NCBI RefSeq assembly: GCF_963576615.1
Contig: NC_088711.1
Coordinates: forward strand, 14,679,869 to 14,743,868
Source: Watersipora subatra
Lineage: Eukaryota; Bryozoa; Gymnolaemata; Cheilostomatida; Watersiporidae
Direction of reading: 5' to 3'
Length of the DNA stretch: 64,000 nt
Below the pieces are notes generated by a model. The model did no database searches and was not told the origin of the DNA. It was given only the letters and a program-made list of their open reading frames with translations. This document shows, piece by piece, positions 14,801 through 26,800 of this stretch. The position numbers and the translations under genes are program-made. Within the stretch, counting starts at the first letter, position 1. Each line of letters starts with the position of its first letter.

Positions 14801-17800
14801 ACACACTCTCTTCTCTTTATTTATTAGTCTAGATCGTGCCAAGTAAAGGCCGGCAAATCCCTTTACAATACGTACAGTAAAAATAATAAAGTTCTTTGCG
14901 CACTGGAGATACGTTCACGCACCTATGCACTGCAACGAACTGGGCAGAGAAATGTGGATGCTGGGTGGTGCTTCTGAGTAGTGTAAAGGTCTGGCCCCGG
15001 TAGCTGAGCCAGCTTTACTTTCAGGCAGGCTTGCCGACTCAATCCGTCGGCGTTCCCGTGTTTGATCCCGGGTCGGTGCTCCAATTGATAGGTGAATTCC
15101 GACAGGATCTCCAACCACCGGGCCACCTGAGCCGACGGTTCCCTTCTTCGGCACAGCCATCTCAAGGAGGCATGGTCCGTTCGGAGTAGGAAGCGCTGCC
15201 CATACAAGTAAGGTCAGAAGTGTTTGACGGCCTTTACCACCGCCAGGAGTTCCTTACGGGTTACACAATAGTTCTGCTCTGCGGGGCTGAGTGTTTTACT
15301 GTAGTAAGCTACTACTGTCTCCCTACCATTCTGGTTCTGAGACAACACTGCCCCCACTCCCACATTGCTGGCGTCGGTATCCAGGATATACTGGCTCTTG
15401 GGGTTGGGATAGCCCAAGACCGGTGCCGTGACCAACCCACGTCGGAGTGCCTCGAACGCCACTTGCTCCTCGTTACCCCACTGCCATGCTTTCCCCTTTC
15501 CTGTCAAAACAGTGAGCGGTTTGGCGGTAGTGGCGTAGTCCTTCAAATACTGCTGATAATACCCAGTGGTTCCCAAAAATGCTTGTAATTCCTTCACATT
15601 TCGTAGGACTCGCCATTCTGCCACTGCCTTGACCTCTGGATCCGTCGATACTCCTTCCGGGCTTACTACATGTCCGAGATATCTCACCTTCTCCTGGAGG
15701 AGCTCACACTTTGAGTGTTTTAGCTTCAGCCTGGCAGTTGCCAGTCTCTGGAAGACTTCCTCCAGGCGAGCCAGGTGAGTCTGGAAGTCGGGGGGCGATG
15801 ACGATAATGTCATCCAGGTAGAGCAAGAGAGTTTTCCAGTGGAGTCCTTGCAGCACCGATTCCATCAATCTCTGAAAAGTGGCGGGGCCGACGTAGCAAG
15901 TACGACGAACAGCAAGCCGACGAACGGCAGTACTTTCTACTTCCATAGTCCACTCCGGGTTGCGAAAGCAGATCTTTCCTGGGCTTCCTGGTCCATTGGC
16001 ACTTGCCAGTACCCGCTGGTCAGGTCTAGCGTGCTAAAAAATCGACTTCCCGCCAGGGCATCCAAGCTCTCGTCGATTCTTGGGATTGGATATGCGTCCT
16101 GTTGTGTGATGGCATTTAGTTGCCGGTAGTCAACGCAGAACAGCCACTCGCCATCCTTTTTTCGAACCATCACCACTGGTGAGCTCCAAGCCCCATTTGC
16201 AGGTTCGATCAGGCCCTTTTCCAACAAGTCGGTCACCTGTCTGTCTGCCTCCGCCTCCTTGAGGGGTCCCAACCTATGGGGAGGTTGTCTAATGGGTCTG
16301 GCTCCTTCTATCAGTGGTATGCTATGCTTCACCAGATCAGTTCGCCCTACATCGCCCTCGTATTTACTGAATACGTTCTGGTATTTAGCCAGCAGGGCGG
16401 CTAATTTCCGTCTTTCCTGGTCGTGGGAGCAACCTCGGACGGCCTGATTGTAGAGCTCAACTAGATGCTAAGGCACTGCTCTCCCGGCTTGTACAGCTGC
16501 ACACCCTACTCCGGCCACCTTGGTGTCGAAGTCTTCTTGTTCCGCCCAGAGCTCGGCGCGCACATCCTCTGCCCTGATGGCGGTGTACAAGCCTATCACT
16601 TGTCCAGCCGCCAGTTCGATGGGGTGGTTGCCCGGGTTCAGGCATTGTACGGCCACATTGCCCTGGTCTCCGGGCTGATTCAGGCTACGCGCCACGGGAA
16701 GGTGCGGGTCGGATCCCTCTATTATGCCTACGTGTACATAATTTCTGGCTGATATTTTTCCCACCACCGTTATCTCAGACAATGGTGGAATGGTGACCTT
16801 CTTCCAGGTGTGTACTTTCGACACCATCAACCTGCCGTATTTATCGGTGCAGGTGAGTTTTCTATCCCCGATGGAGATGACTGGTTGATCGAATTCCATG
16901 TGGCATCAGTGCGAGATCAGAAAGGGCATCCCCAGAATGGCGTCCTCGCTGATTTGACTCACAATGAAAGTCTCCTCAATCGGCACATCGCGGACTCTCT
17001 CGGTTAGTCAGATTAGTCCGTAGAATTGGAGCTTACTTCTGTCCGTCATAAGTCCATACCGGTCATTTTCCTCCAGTTGGGCTTTGATCCTTTCCGGCAT
17101 CCTGTCAAATATCTTAGACAACAGGTTCGTGTTGCAGCCGGTGTCTATGAGAAAGAGCAGGTCCTGTCTTTCCACTTTCCCTGGCAGGAAGTAACTGGAT
17201 TTGTGGGGCTTTTCCAAGACCCCGATCCTTGGTAACTCCCCCATTCCGCAGGCGTCGTTATGCGCCTCTTCAGAATATCTCTTTCGTGGCAGACCCCGAA
17301 GCCTGTCCGGTGGTGGACTCTCTTCGAGCTGGTCCGCCAAGCTTTCCTCGGGAGTAGCTGGCTTTGTGCTCTCCCCGTACCAGCCTGTCGGACCCGACCC
17401 CGGACTCAGGCGTTGGCCTGGGTCTCCACCCCGGAACGGGTCGACTTGGTTCGACTCTCGTCCTTCTTTCAACCCTGATCCTGGGGGGTAGTAGGCTCGA
17501 TTCCAGCCCCCCATTCCTGGATCTGCGATCCCCTGCTCTCTGGAAGTGCTCCACCATGGCTGGTTCCTCTTCCACTCCCGATCCGGAGGGTCTAGATCTC
17601 CTGAGAAGCTCAGCTCCGGATGAGCTGGCTCTCGCTCCCAATCTACCCCATCCAAATCTCTGGGAAGGATCAGCGCCGGCTGGGCCTTCTTCCCCCGACC
17701 TGGGTCGTTCTGATTCCTGGAAGCGTTCGACCGAGGCTAACTTTTCCCTCCTTCCCGATCTGTGCTTAGGTCTCTCGAAAGCTCCAGCTGATGCTGGATC

Positions 17801-20800
17801 GGCTCCCTGTTCCGACCTTCGCGGCCCTGATCTCTTAGAGTAGTTCCTCCCGATCGTACTCTCCTCCCGATCGTACTCTCCTCTAGACTGCCGACATTTC
17901 CCGATGTCGCTTTTCGTTTAGCCCGCCTTTGGATCTGTCGGGTCACCTGTGGGGGCTCCCGATGATCCATCTCTTTATCACCTTCGTCTTCGTCTAGGCC
18001 CTTTAGGCTCTGGTACGGGTTGTATGTGTGAATCCTCCCCACCGGAGGCCTCTGCGTGAGAGCTACCGAGTTTGCGGGATGGAGCCAGCCTTCCGGGTCC
18101 ACCTCCGCCTTCCTTCGGCCTGCCTCTCTCCTCTTTTTGCGATTATTAGTTCTTGGCGCTCTATTGCAACCAGCAGGTTGCCCTACTGCTGCGGGTGGTA
18201 GGCGTTTCCCTGGTTCTGTCCCTGGGTGGCGCGGCTACTGGGTTGGTTCTTGGGGCAGTTCCTCTTCCAGTGACCTGCCTGATCACACTCCCAACACTTC
18301 TTCACTCCTTTTTTCCGGGTCACCTGTCGGGGAAAACTTTGTGGTTGGCCGATTTGTCTTTTCAGATCCGCCATCTCCTTTTTTAGACCTTCCATTGTGG
18401 TCAGGAGTACACCTAGTGGGTCAGGGGCAGTTCGGACAACTACGGCCTGCTCTACATCCGCCTGCTCCTCCATGGCCTGTTCGGACTCCTCTGGCTGAAC
18501 TGCCCTTATCCCGGACCTCATCGGGTGGTTCCGCCGGATGGTCATATCGGGCCGTATCTGTAGGTACTCATTTCCTGCTCTCACGGCGGTCTCCAGGGTG
18601 GGGGTGGGTACTGCCAAAAGGTGTCTTTGTAGATACACGTTACCTAGCGACCCGCAGAATGTGTCCACCGCCATCTCCTCTCTCATGCGATCGGACAACT
18701 CCTCGAACGCAATGCTCGTGAGCCTTTCTATTCGAGTGGCATGCTCGAATAACGTAGTGTGGGGTTCCTTCCTCAGGCCTTGTAGCTCCGATCTCGCTTC
18801 CTTGGGGTCATGCCGAACCTTGCTCGGAGGGTGTTAAACACCGTCTGCAGTGTGTGCCCATGTCCACATTCCTTGGCCTGCTCTTTCAGCCTTCCTCGAA
18901 TGTGTAACAGGGCGGATCTGGCTCTCCAGTCGTTGGCGATAGCCACATCATTGAACTGCCTTATGAAGGCCTCCACATCACCATTCCCATCGTATTCAGG
19001 AGCCTTGAATGTTCCTCGGGGTACCGGTTGTCCCTGATTTTTCTGCACCTCTTGGTTTACAATCCTTCTCTCCAACGCATTCGTCAATCGCTCTACACCC
19101 TCTAGTCCTTCCCTTTGGGGGACTCCCGGTCGTTCCGCGCTGCGAGTGCGTCTTGCCATGATTGTGCCTTGCTAGTTCTCTTTGTGGGTTGATTATATCC
19201 CACTGCTGCCACCAGTGTAAAGGTCTGGCCCCGGTAGCTGAGCCAGCTTTACTTTCCTAACAAGGCGGTCCAGTCTGAACACTGGGCCTTTCCCTCGTCG
19301 GCCTGCCTGACACACCTAGTGGTCTGGTCAGGCCGCAGTTGGTTGCCCTCAGTTCAGGCTCACTTGGAATGCTAACACGGCCTGCTCTCTGAGACCCTAT
19401 CTTGGCTAGTCTAGGTCCCGGCTAGCTTACTGGAGGGCCTGATCTCCAATGCTATCGCATTTCTGATCAGGTCTGGTCGTAACGCAGCCAACCCCTAGCC
19501 TTCCTTAGGTGTTTCCCAAAGCAGTTCGTACTTGAAGCCACATCAGTTCTGGCAGAAGGATCCTTACTAAGCCAACCAGGCAGGCATCAAACGTAGTCAG
19601 TTCGTAAGAATAAATGTAGTCTATTTAATGTATATAAGCACATATGCAACACAGTGTTAACTGCATCGAATTCACAAGAAAAATCCCTCTGAGTTGGCCT
19701 GTGCCTTCTCCTTATATACGGTTTTACTCCGCCCACTTATATAATAATTATGTAACACCAATTGTATCGTGGCAGGCCTGTGAGGCAGGCCTAGATAATA
19801 ATATATAAGAGTATGCTGGCAGGCCTGTGAAGCAAGCCCAAAAACACAGTATTACATAACAGGGTCTGAAGAAGTACACACAAGAGTATTACATAACTAG
19901 ACAAAGGAAGCACACCCAAAGCCACCACAAGGAATATCGTTGTCCAAAGAATACGGCCAGTGTTTGTCCAGTCCTCCACAGTAGTGCCTACGCACAGACC
20001 TGTTCGTATGTACTTTTGTTCGTAACTCAAATGTTCGTAAGTAGGGAACCGTCTGTAGTCTCCCAAAAGCCCCGCCCACATTATGCCCGTCGCCTGACCT
20101 GGGGGTGGGGCTGTATATCATTGCCCACGCCGAAAACTAGTTTCTTACTACCGTAAGTAAAATAAGCAAGCTGCGTCTTTGAAAAGAATATACATAGGGA
20201 TTAGAGTTTTAAGGATGAGAAATCTGCTGCAAACTGGATTTGAACTCACATTCTCCAGTTCTGCGGACATCCATATACCGTATCCAATTCACTACAATAT
20301 TCTGCAAATCATGTTTTGCATTATCTTCAACAATATAATTTTATTATATAATTTTCACAAGCAAAAAGATTTTCATCTCGTCATAAAGCTTTTATTAAAA
20401 ATATCAAGTCATGGCCACTCATATAGTTTTAGCTGATACAATAAGACAAATTCATCTACTACAGCAAACTCAAACAAAACATCATGGTTTATGCAGCACA
20501 CATTCAAGTCTCTGTTTCCCATTTATGGCAGTTTCCACACTGACAAAGCTGCTTCGGCGGGTGGGACCACATAAAAACATCCTTTTTTCAATCAAACAAA
20601 TGCAATAAATATATGTCATTCATAGATATGTCATTCTAACGCTTATCTACTGAAAGCTTTCAAAATTGGGAGTTATATAGATTTCGAGTATAATTTTAAA
20701 AACGAATAAGTGTTTAACAAAGGCATAAGTACGCCAAGCCAACGATTCGAAGCTTTGGTTTTGGAAGTTAAAGATTTGCATTGATCAATCGATTTTCTTC

Positions 20801-23800
20801 ACTTTCTACAAGTGAGAAGGGAACATCTAAAGTCAAATCATAAATCTAATTTTCTAGATAAAACTGTCACAGAAAATTTGAAGCAAATGTAGCTAGGTGA
20901 ACCGATAAATTATAAAACGATGATTAGTGATAGCAAAAAGTTATAATTTTATTAATTAGTACATGTATTAATGAGTACTAAACATATTACCTTTAGTATA
21001 TTCATCAGTCTAAGCCATTGTATTGCTAGATGCCATGGATTAAAAAGAAGCCGTCAAGAACTCACTGCACATACGTATCTCGCATGCGCAGGAAATTACA
21101 TTTTAGCCTCAAATAGGGAAATATGATCTGAATGTAAACTCAACAGTATATCTATAGGAGACTCAAAGTAAAAGATAAATTTATCTCCATTCTCCTATCT
21201 TCCTCCGTAGCACTTTAACCACCTGATGCCCAGAAAACTCGGAGTCACCTTCGCAGTAACTTCACAGCAATTTTTGCAATTCTGTTGTTCGCCAATAAAA
21301 CGAGTCGATCGAGTAATTCATTAAAGTAACGATGTTAATTAATTTAGTAATCATCGATGCCCATGCGACTTAATAATAGAGTAAAATCCCTAAATTTGAG
21401 ATCACAGACAACGCGTTTTACGAGTGATAACATTTATTACGACCTATATAAAAATTTCGTGCTGATGATTGGCTAATGAAGCGACCTTATTTTTATCGCT
21501 CATGGACTCTTTTCAGATGTATCACTAATTACGTCACGAACCAAGCACCTGCTCGAATCTGAGCTTTTTAAAAGATGGCCTCATTCAAACGCATATATCT
21601 CTGGACAGGATTGGTCTACAAAGACAAAAATGACATAAAATTGTAGCTTTCATTGGTCTTAATTTCATTAAATCGACCTTTTTGACGCAACCACATCATT
21701 AATTGAAAAGTGACCATGACACAAAAGCGAATCTACTTTAACAAGTTTTGTTTTGAAGGATACATCTTGGAAAGATCTATAGTGCAAATCGGAATCGTCG
21801 AAACGGTAGGGTGCGAATTCGATGGCAGCGAGTAACTTCAAACCTATTTGAAGCATAAAATCGCAGTGAATATGTACTTGAGCGATTATACATGCAGTTT
21901 CTTGAATTTGATTATGAACTGTTCAGCCTTTCAGTGGCAGTCACTTACACAACCATAAATACACTTTAATTCAAATAATTTTAGCTTTTCTAATTTTATG
22001 ACTATTTTGGTGTAGAGGTAGCCTATGCATTATAATTGTTGCAATGTATGACTATTTATTTGGCGACGCGATCTGTGGACTCACACTTTAATAGCTATGA
22101 CGATTTATGAGAATCCATCACATAAAGTAGTACAAAGTGCCTTCAAAATTTGGAGCTAGCAGTTGTGAAAACATAAAGGCGACAATTTTTTATTATTCAA
22201 AAGCCAAACACGTTAACCCTAGGACTTTTATGTATTCGCCTCATCTAACTTTCGCGTGTTCGCGGAGTCATCCTCTCGCGAAACTAAACTATCATAACGA
22301 ACGAGCGAAAACGCGAAATTAAATGGCTTTGTTCATTGATTGTCCAAGAAACAAATAGCAGCAAGCGATCAAATTGCATCATCGATATCGCCCACACAAT
22401 TCTACCTGCGATTCACAATTACAAACTAGTCCCAAATTGAAAAGTTTTTCCTACCAGTGAACTGGACTTGGGGAATCTAATTATGTTTGTTCCACTGCAT
22501 TTATTTTCACATCACTATATTTTCGCACTCATCAGAGCTGCGAAATTAAGTTGCAGCGAAATTTTACTCTGTATGCTACTCACGAAACTAAATACTAGCA
22601 AAATATAAGTGTCTTAGGGTAATGGACATCTGCAAAAGCATTAAAGCTTCAGATGGATAACACAGGATAAAGATATTCTGTTAGGAGCTGGCTAGTACAT
22701 CTGCACTGGGAATATTAGTCTTGCTAATGGTTCATGGTTTCTCATAACGCTTTCACCTGTGCTGGTTGTATCTTGACTAAGGAAGTTTCTCGTTCAAGGT
22801 CCTTATCAACAATTATTTTGCATTCTTATTAGAAGTGAAAAATTCATTGCTATAGCGCCTTATCAATTTCAACAACTTTTCAAAACAGCAATACTGTGCT
22901 TTTTCTTTGTAAACAGTGAGAGCAATTGGCACTCACATCATCAGTGCCTGCATCGAATCAAAACATTAACTTGTATACCCATTGCAAAGTGGTCTTCACT
23001 CACAGAGGATGAATAACAGTTTGCTAGCTAAATTGTGTGGTTGGCTCAGAACAGTTCTGGCAATTAACAATGGATCCAATTGCCCAGCATGAATAGTGAA
23101 GCGTTCAGTCTGAAATGTCTTGCGTTAACCCCTTGGTCAGTTAAGCTTGTACTATCTTATGTAGCATGGCTATGCAGTACGCTTTGTTAGTCTATCGTTA
23201 CCATGCGTTGTGGTACAAAGCTAAGCAACCAAAGTCGCTGATGCAATAACAATATATAAGCACCGCAGCTCGCTGGTCCATTAATCGCAAGTGTATTTGA
23301 ATATTCTGTACTGTCCGTCATTGATCATTTTCACCTGCTTCATGGTCTGTGCCAAAAGATACACTCTTCAGCAAGCACTCTGTGTAGCTTCGCTCGGGAA
23401 AATCTTTTTTCACAAGCGGAGCTACACAGAGCGAAAAAGGAAACAATACGGCTGATAGATTATAAAAACTAAAAAAGAAAGCTAATTTGTTTGAATCTTT
23501 TTGTGTTTATTTCAGGTGCTTCTATCATAGTTGGTTTAGAGAAAAAGGACCCAGCAGAGGATTCTATTATCACATTTTTCACGTCTAAACTCAATGGTAA
23601 TGTGCACCTAATAATAGCTTGATGACATTTATGCCAATCTATACTATATATGTATATATAAATACACACATGAACGATACATGGATTCTAAAAATTATAT
23701 AGATATTATAATAAAAGTATGTATATATGTATGGTTTTTCACATGGAATTTTACTTGTTCAATCTTACAGTTAAGGGTGCCAAAAGGAGGAAGGCCGGCA

Positions 23801-26800
23801 ACAAAAGAGAGAAAACGAAGAAGAAGCGTCTCTCTTTGCCTGCAAAAATAGACAGTGACGTTTCAATGTCTGATGACGAGATGAGGGTGCGCGATCTCAA
23901 AACAGGCAAGGATGTTGATAGAGGTCAGTTATGCCACATTTCTATTTTCACATTCATTTATTAAAATAACTTTTAAGCCATGTTCAGGTAAAATAATCTG
24001 CTCATACTGTGCTGTTAAATGGCCTTTTTTGTGGAATGACCACATTTCAAGTTATTTTAAAAGTTGACTCGCAACAAAATTCACCTTACAGCTATTTGGT
24101 AGCAAACGATTCACCATGTCTTACTCTGTTGTGTTGTAAGTGCTAAATATGTGGAAATGCGATTACAAGCTCTTAAAAGCTCAAAAACAAAAAGCCGCCG
24201 TAGATTGGAATCTCTTTACTTCGATGACGTAACCACGAAATTTGGTTATCGTCTTGTCACGCATGTTCTCACGTGAATTAAAAGGCCAATGAAAAGTTCA
24301 ATATAAAACTTATCGTAGTACTAGTTTATGACAAACACTTCGGATTTTACCGAAGACCCCGTATCAAATATAGATGCTCGCTACTTTACAGTTTTGTTTC
24401 GGCATTATTCACTCGCCAAGTCGTAATCTGATCATGTGACCCAATACTGCGCAAATAATTTTTGCAGCACTTTTCGATTATCACAGGTGACCAACAGGCT
24501 CGTCATGATTATCAGACAATGATATGTACTCCTTCGAGCTAAGGTTAAAAAGTTTAACGATTTTTTACGGTGAGTTATAAGATATCACTGCTAAAAGTGA
24601 CAGCATTACAATGACGATAAAACAGACGCGTAAGAACAATAGACATAGTTTTATTGAATGCGTGAAGTATATTCATGAAAATATTTAGACTAATAAGGTT
24701 GCAAGAAAGTGTAAACAGAAACCATCTCTCACAACTACATCACATTTGAGCCGTTTTGGAAAGGGAATCCAAACTACGGCGGTCTCGTGTGGCTGCGATT
24801 TTCTGTTCATTTTTTAGCTTTTAAGAGCTTGTAATCACCTTTCCGCATATTTTGCACCTACAACACAACAGAGTAAGACATGGTGAATCTTTTCATATCA
24901 AATAACGGTAATGTGAATTTTGTTGCAAGTCAACCTTTAAGCATAAGTTTTTGTTGCAATTGGTTAAAATTTACATGCATCTTTTGTTTGTACTGTATGT
25001 TGAACACCGTACTTTTCGGACTATTAACCGCACCCTTATATAAGCGCATCTGCTTTATTTTCAAAAATACGATAATAAAACAATACATAGGCCGCACCTT
25101 TGTACAGACCGCAGAACTCGGACGGTGATTTTTAACACGGCAGCAATTTTGCTAGTTAAAACGGAACAGTGCCATTAGACACTGTTTCGTATTAACCGAT
25201 GCCTTTTAACCTAGTCCCTAACGGAACAGTACTGTTAGGCATTGTTTCGCTTTTTCTTTCACCGCTAGAGGCGCACCAACCGGAGATTCTGGTTAATGCG
25301 CCCTAGCGGTGAAAAAAGCCACCACAGAATAGCCGCGCCCTTATATAAGCCGCATGGCTCAAAACACCAGAAAAAAGTGGCGGCTAATAGTCCAAAAAGT
25401 GTGGTATATACAGTACAAACAACTATGGTTTTGTCAGGACATTATCCCATGACCAAACACGCGCGGAGCGAATGTTTGAGTAGTTTTATGATAAATGCAT
25501 GTGCACACAACTCACAAAAATTATTCATCAACAACGTCGCAAACCCTTGTACCGAAATCTCATCAACAAATTTAACCATTTTTTCAGTGGATTCGTTTAA
25601 GTATAATAACGTTACGAAACACATAAAACCTATTTAAATATGTTACCAAGTTTTTGTAAATTGTCGACAATATCTTAAAACTGACCCATCTGATCGGATT
25701 ATACATAAATAGACAGATTAATTTGGCCGAAAATCGTTATTAAACCTTGCCAAGCCTTATTTTTATCAAAATTAAGACCAGCAAACGAAACGCCGAGTGA
25801 CAGAGAATAGAACCATTAAGTCGTGCGCATTTCACGAAAAAATAACGTGCACATTTCACCAGTCTATAGCATTGTCGAATTGCCGAAGGTTTCTGTAATT
25901 AACGTAGAAGAACTGAAATATAATCGTTTCTTTTTTGCCGATTTCAAAATAACTGACATTTTGGACACTTTTGAGTACTTTGGTATTCTAACTGATGTCT
26001 AAAGCAGTGAAAGTAAAGGAAATGACGATGGTATTTTTTTCTAACGATTCTTATGAGACTATTGCAATATTTAATTATAAGTTTAGATGACCATTGAAGT
26101 GTTATAGTCACACTAACAACATCGATGATGGGCAATATGTTACTGTTATTATTTTTTCTAAATAGTTTTATTAAATAGATTTTCTAAAAATCTATATAAA
26201 TATCACAACTTCTTGATATTGGTAGCTATGACGTTTTGAAATGTAAAAAAAATTGTGCATTGGTTTTCTATTATTACTGTATTACTATATTAATAATATT
26301 GGTTATTCTAATAATATCAGTGCATTTTACTTCTAATATTGCATTTCTCCTATTGCAGGGCAGAGATATAAACATATAATCTTTTTCTTTCATTATTGCT
26401 GTTATACATAATAACACCCACACCCATTACATTACAGCTACCAATGCAGTTATCCTATTGCACTGCAGTGCCATTTGACTGCTAATATTGCATTTCTCAA
26501 CCATCAGTATTCTTTCTTTTTTCCAATATCACTTTGGTCGTGGGCTGTTGTATGACAGGGGAATTCTAGTGTATGTATGTCAAATATATACAGTAGAAAC
26601 AACTATGGTTTACTAGAAACAACTAGAAACAACGACATTTAATGATGTATAAAAAGAACTAGTTGAATGCCCTGGAAATAAAGTTTTTGCACCGAAAATT
26701 TATTTAACATATACAGTATTTGCCATTGTCTGACTGAGGGGAGAGAAAATGTAGATGCCATTCCTACTCGAAATAGCACGACACACAACAGTCCATGTGA

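Larger units (their letters stand above)
14982..19980 (-). mobile_element. Defective Ty3/gypsy LTR retrotransposon
   Basis: Reads on the minus strand as 5' LTR (19216-19980), primer-binding site, gag with zinc knuckle, protease, reverse transcriptase and RNase H. The polyprotein is broken by several frame changes and stops. Integrase and nearly all of the 3' LTR are missing: after the RNase H end (near 15023) the sequence goes straight into the final 41 bp of the LTR (14982-15022, identical to 19216-19256). The element is flanked by GTAG on both sides (14978-14981 and 19981-19984), a 4-bp target duplication, so the deletion happened within the inserted copy. It is inserted in the Tigger-like element at 14177-20055. 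Confidence 0.88.
14177..20055. mobile_element. Tigger-like element nested in element A, split by gypsy
   Basis: Termini CAGATGGTTCCCAACCTACG (left) and GTTCGTAAGTAGGGAACCGT ending CTG (right) are inverted repeats flanked by TA. The corresponding empty site is visible in the second copy of element A near 60270 (reverse strand), where the sequence passes directly through TATACAGCCTCCC. The interior is mostly replaced by the gypsy element at 14982-19980 and a possible solo LTR. Confidence 0.7.
13675..21698 (+). mobile_element. TTAA-flanked DNA element A, copy 1 (split by nested insertions)
   Basis: Termini AGATGTGGTTGCGTCAAA (left) and its complement ending CCACATCA (right) lie between perfect TTAA tetranucleotides (13671-13674 and 21699-21702), a target duplication used by Kolobok and piggyBac-type elements. 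Without the inserted material at 14177-20055 the element is about 2.1 kb and has no obvious transposase. A second copy in the opposite orientation occupies 56225-60803. Because the two copies are aligned over both flanks of every insertion, the element boundaries are well supported; the superfamily is inferred only from TTAA and could alternatively be a TA-targeting element. Confidence 0.8.

Noticed and set aside
17364-18721. Long plus-strand frames over the gypsy element
   Set aside because: Shadows of the GC-rich minus-strand gag-pol region; no family motifs.
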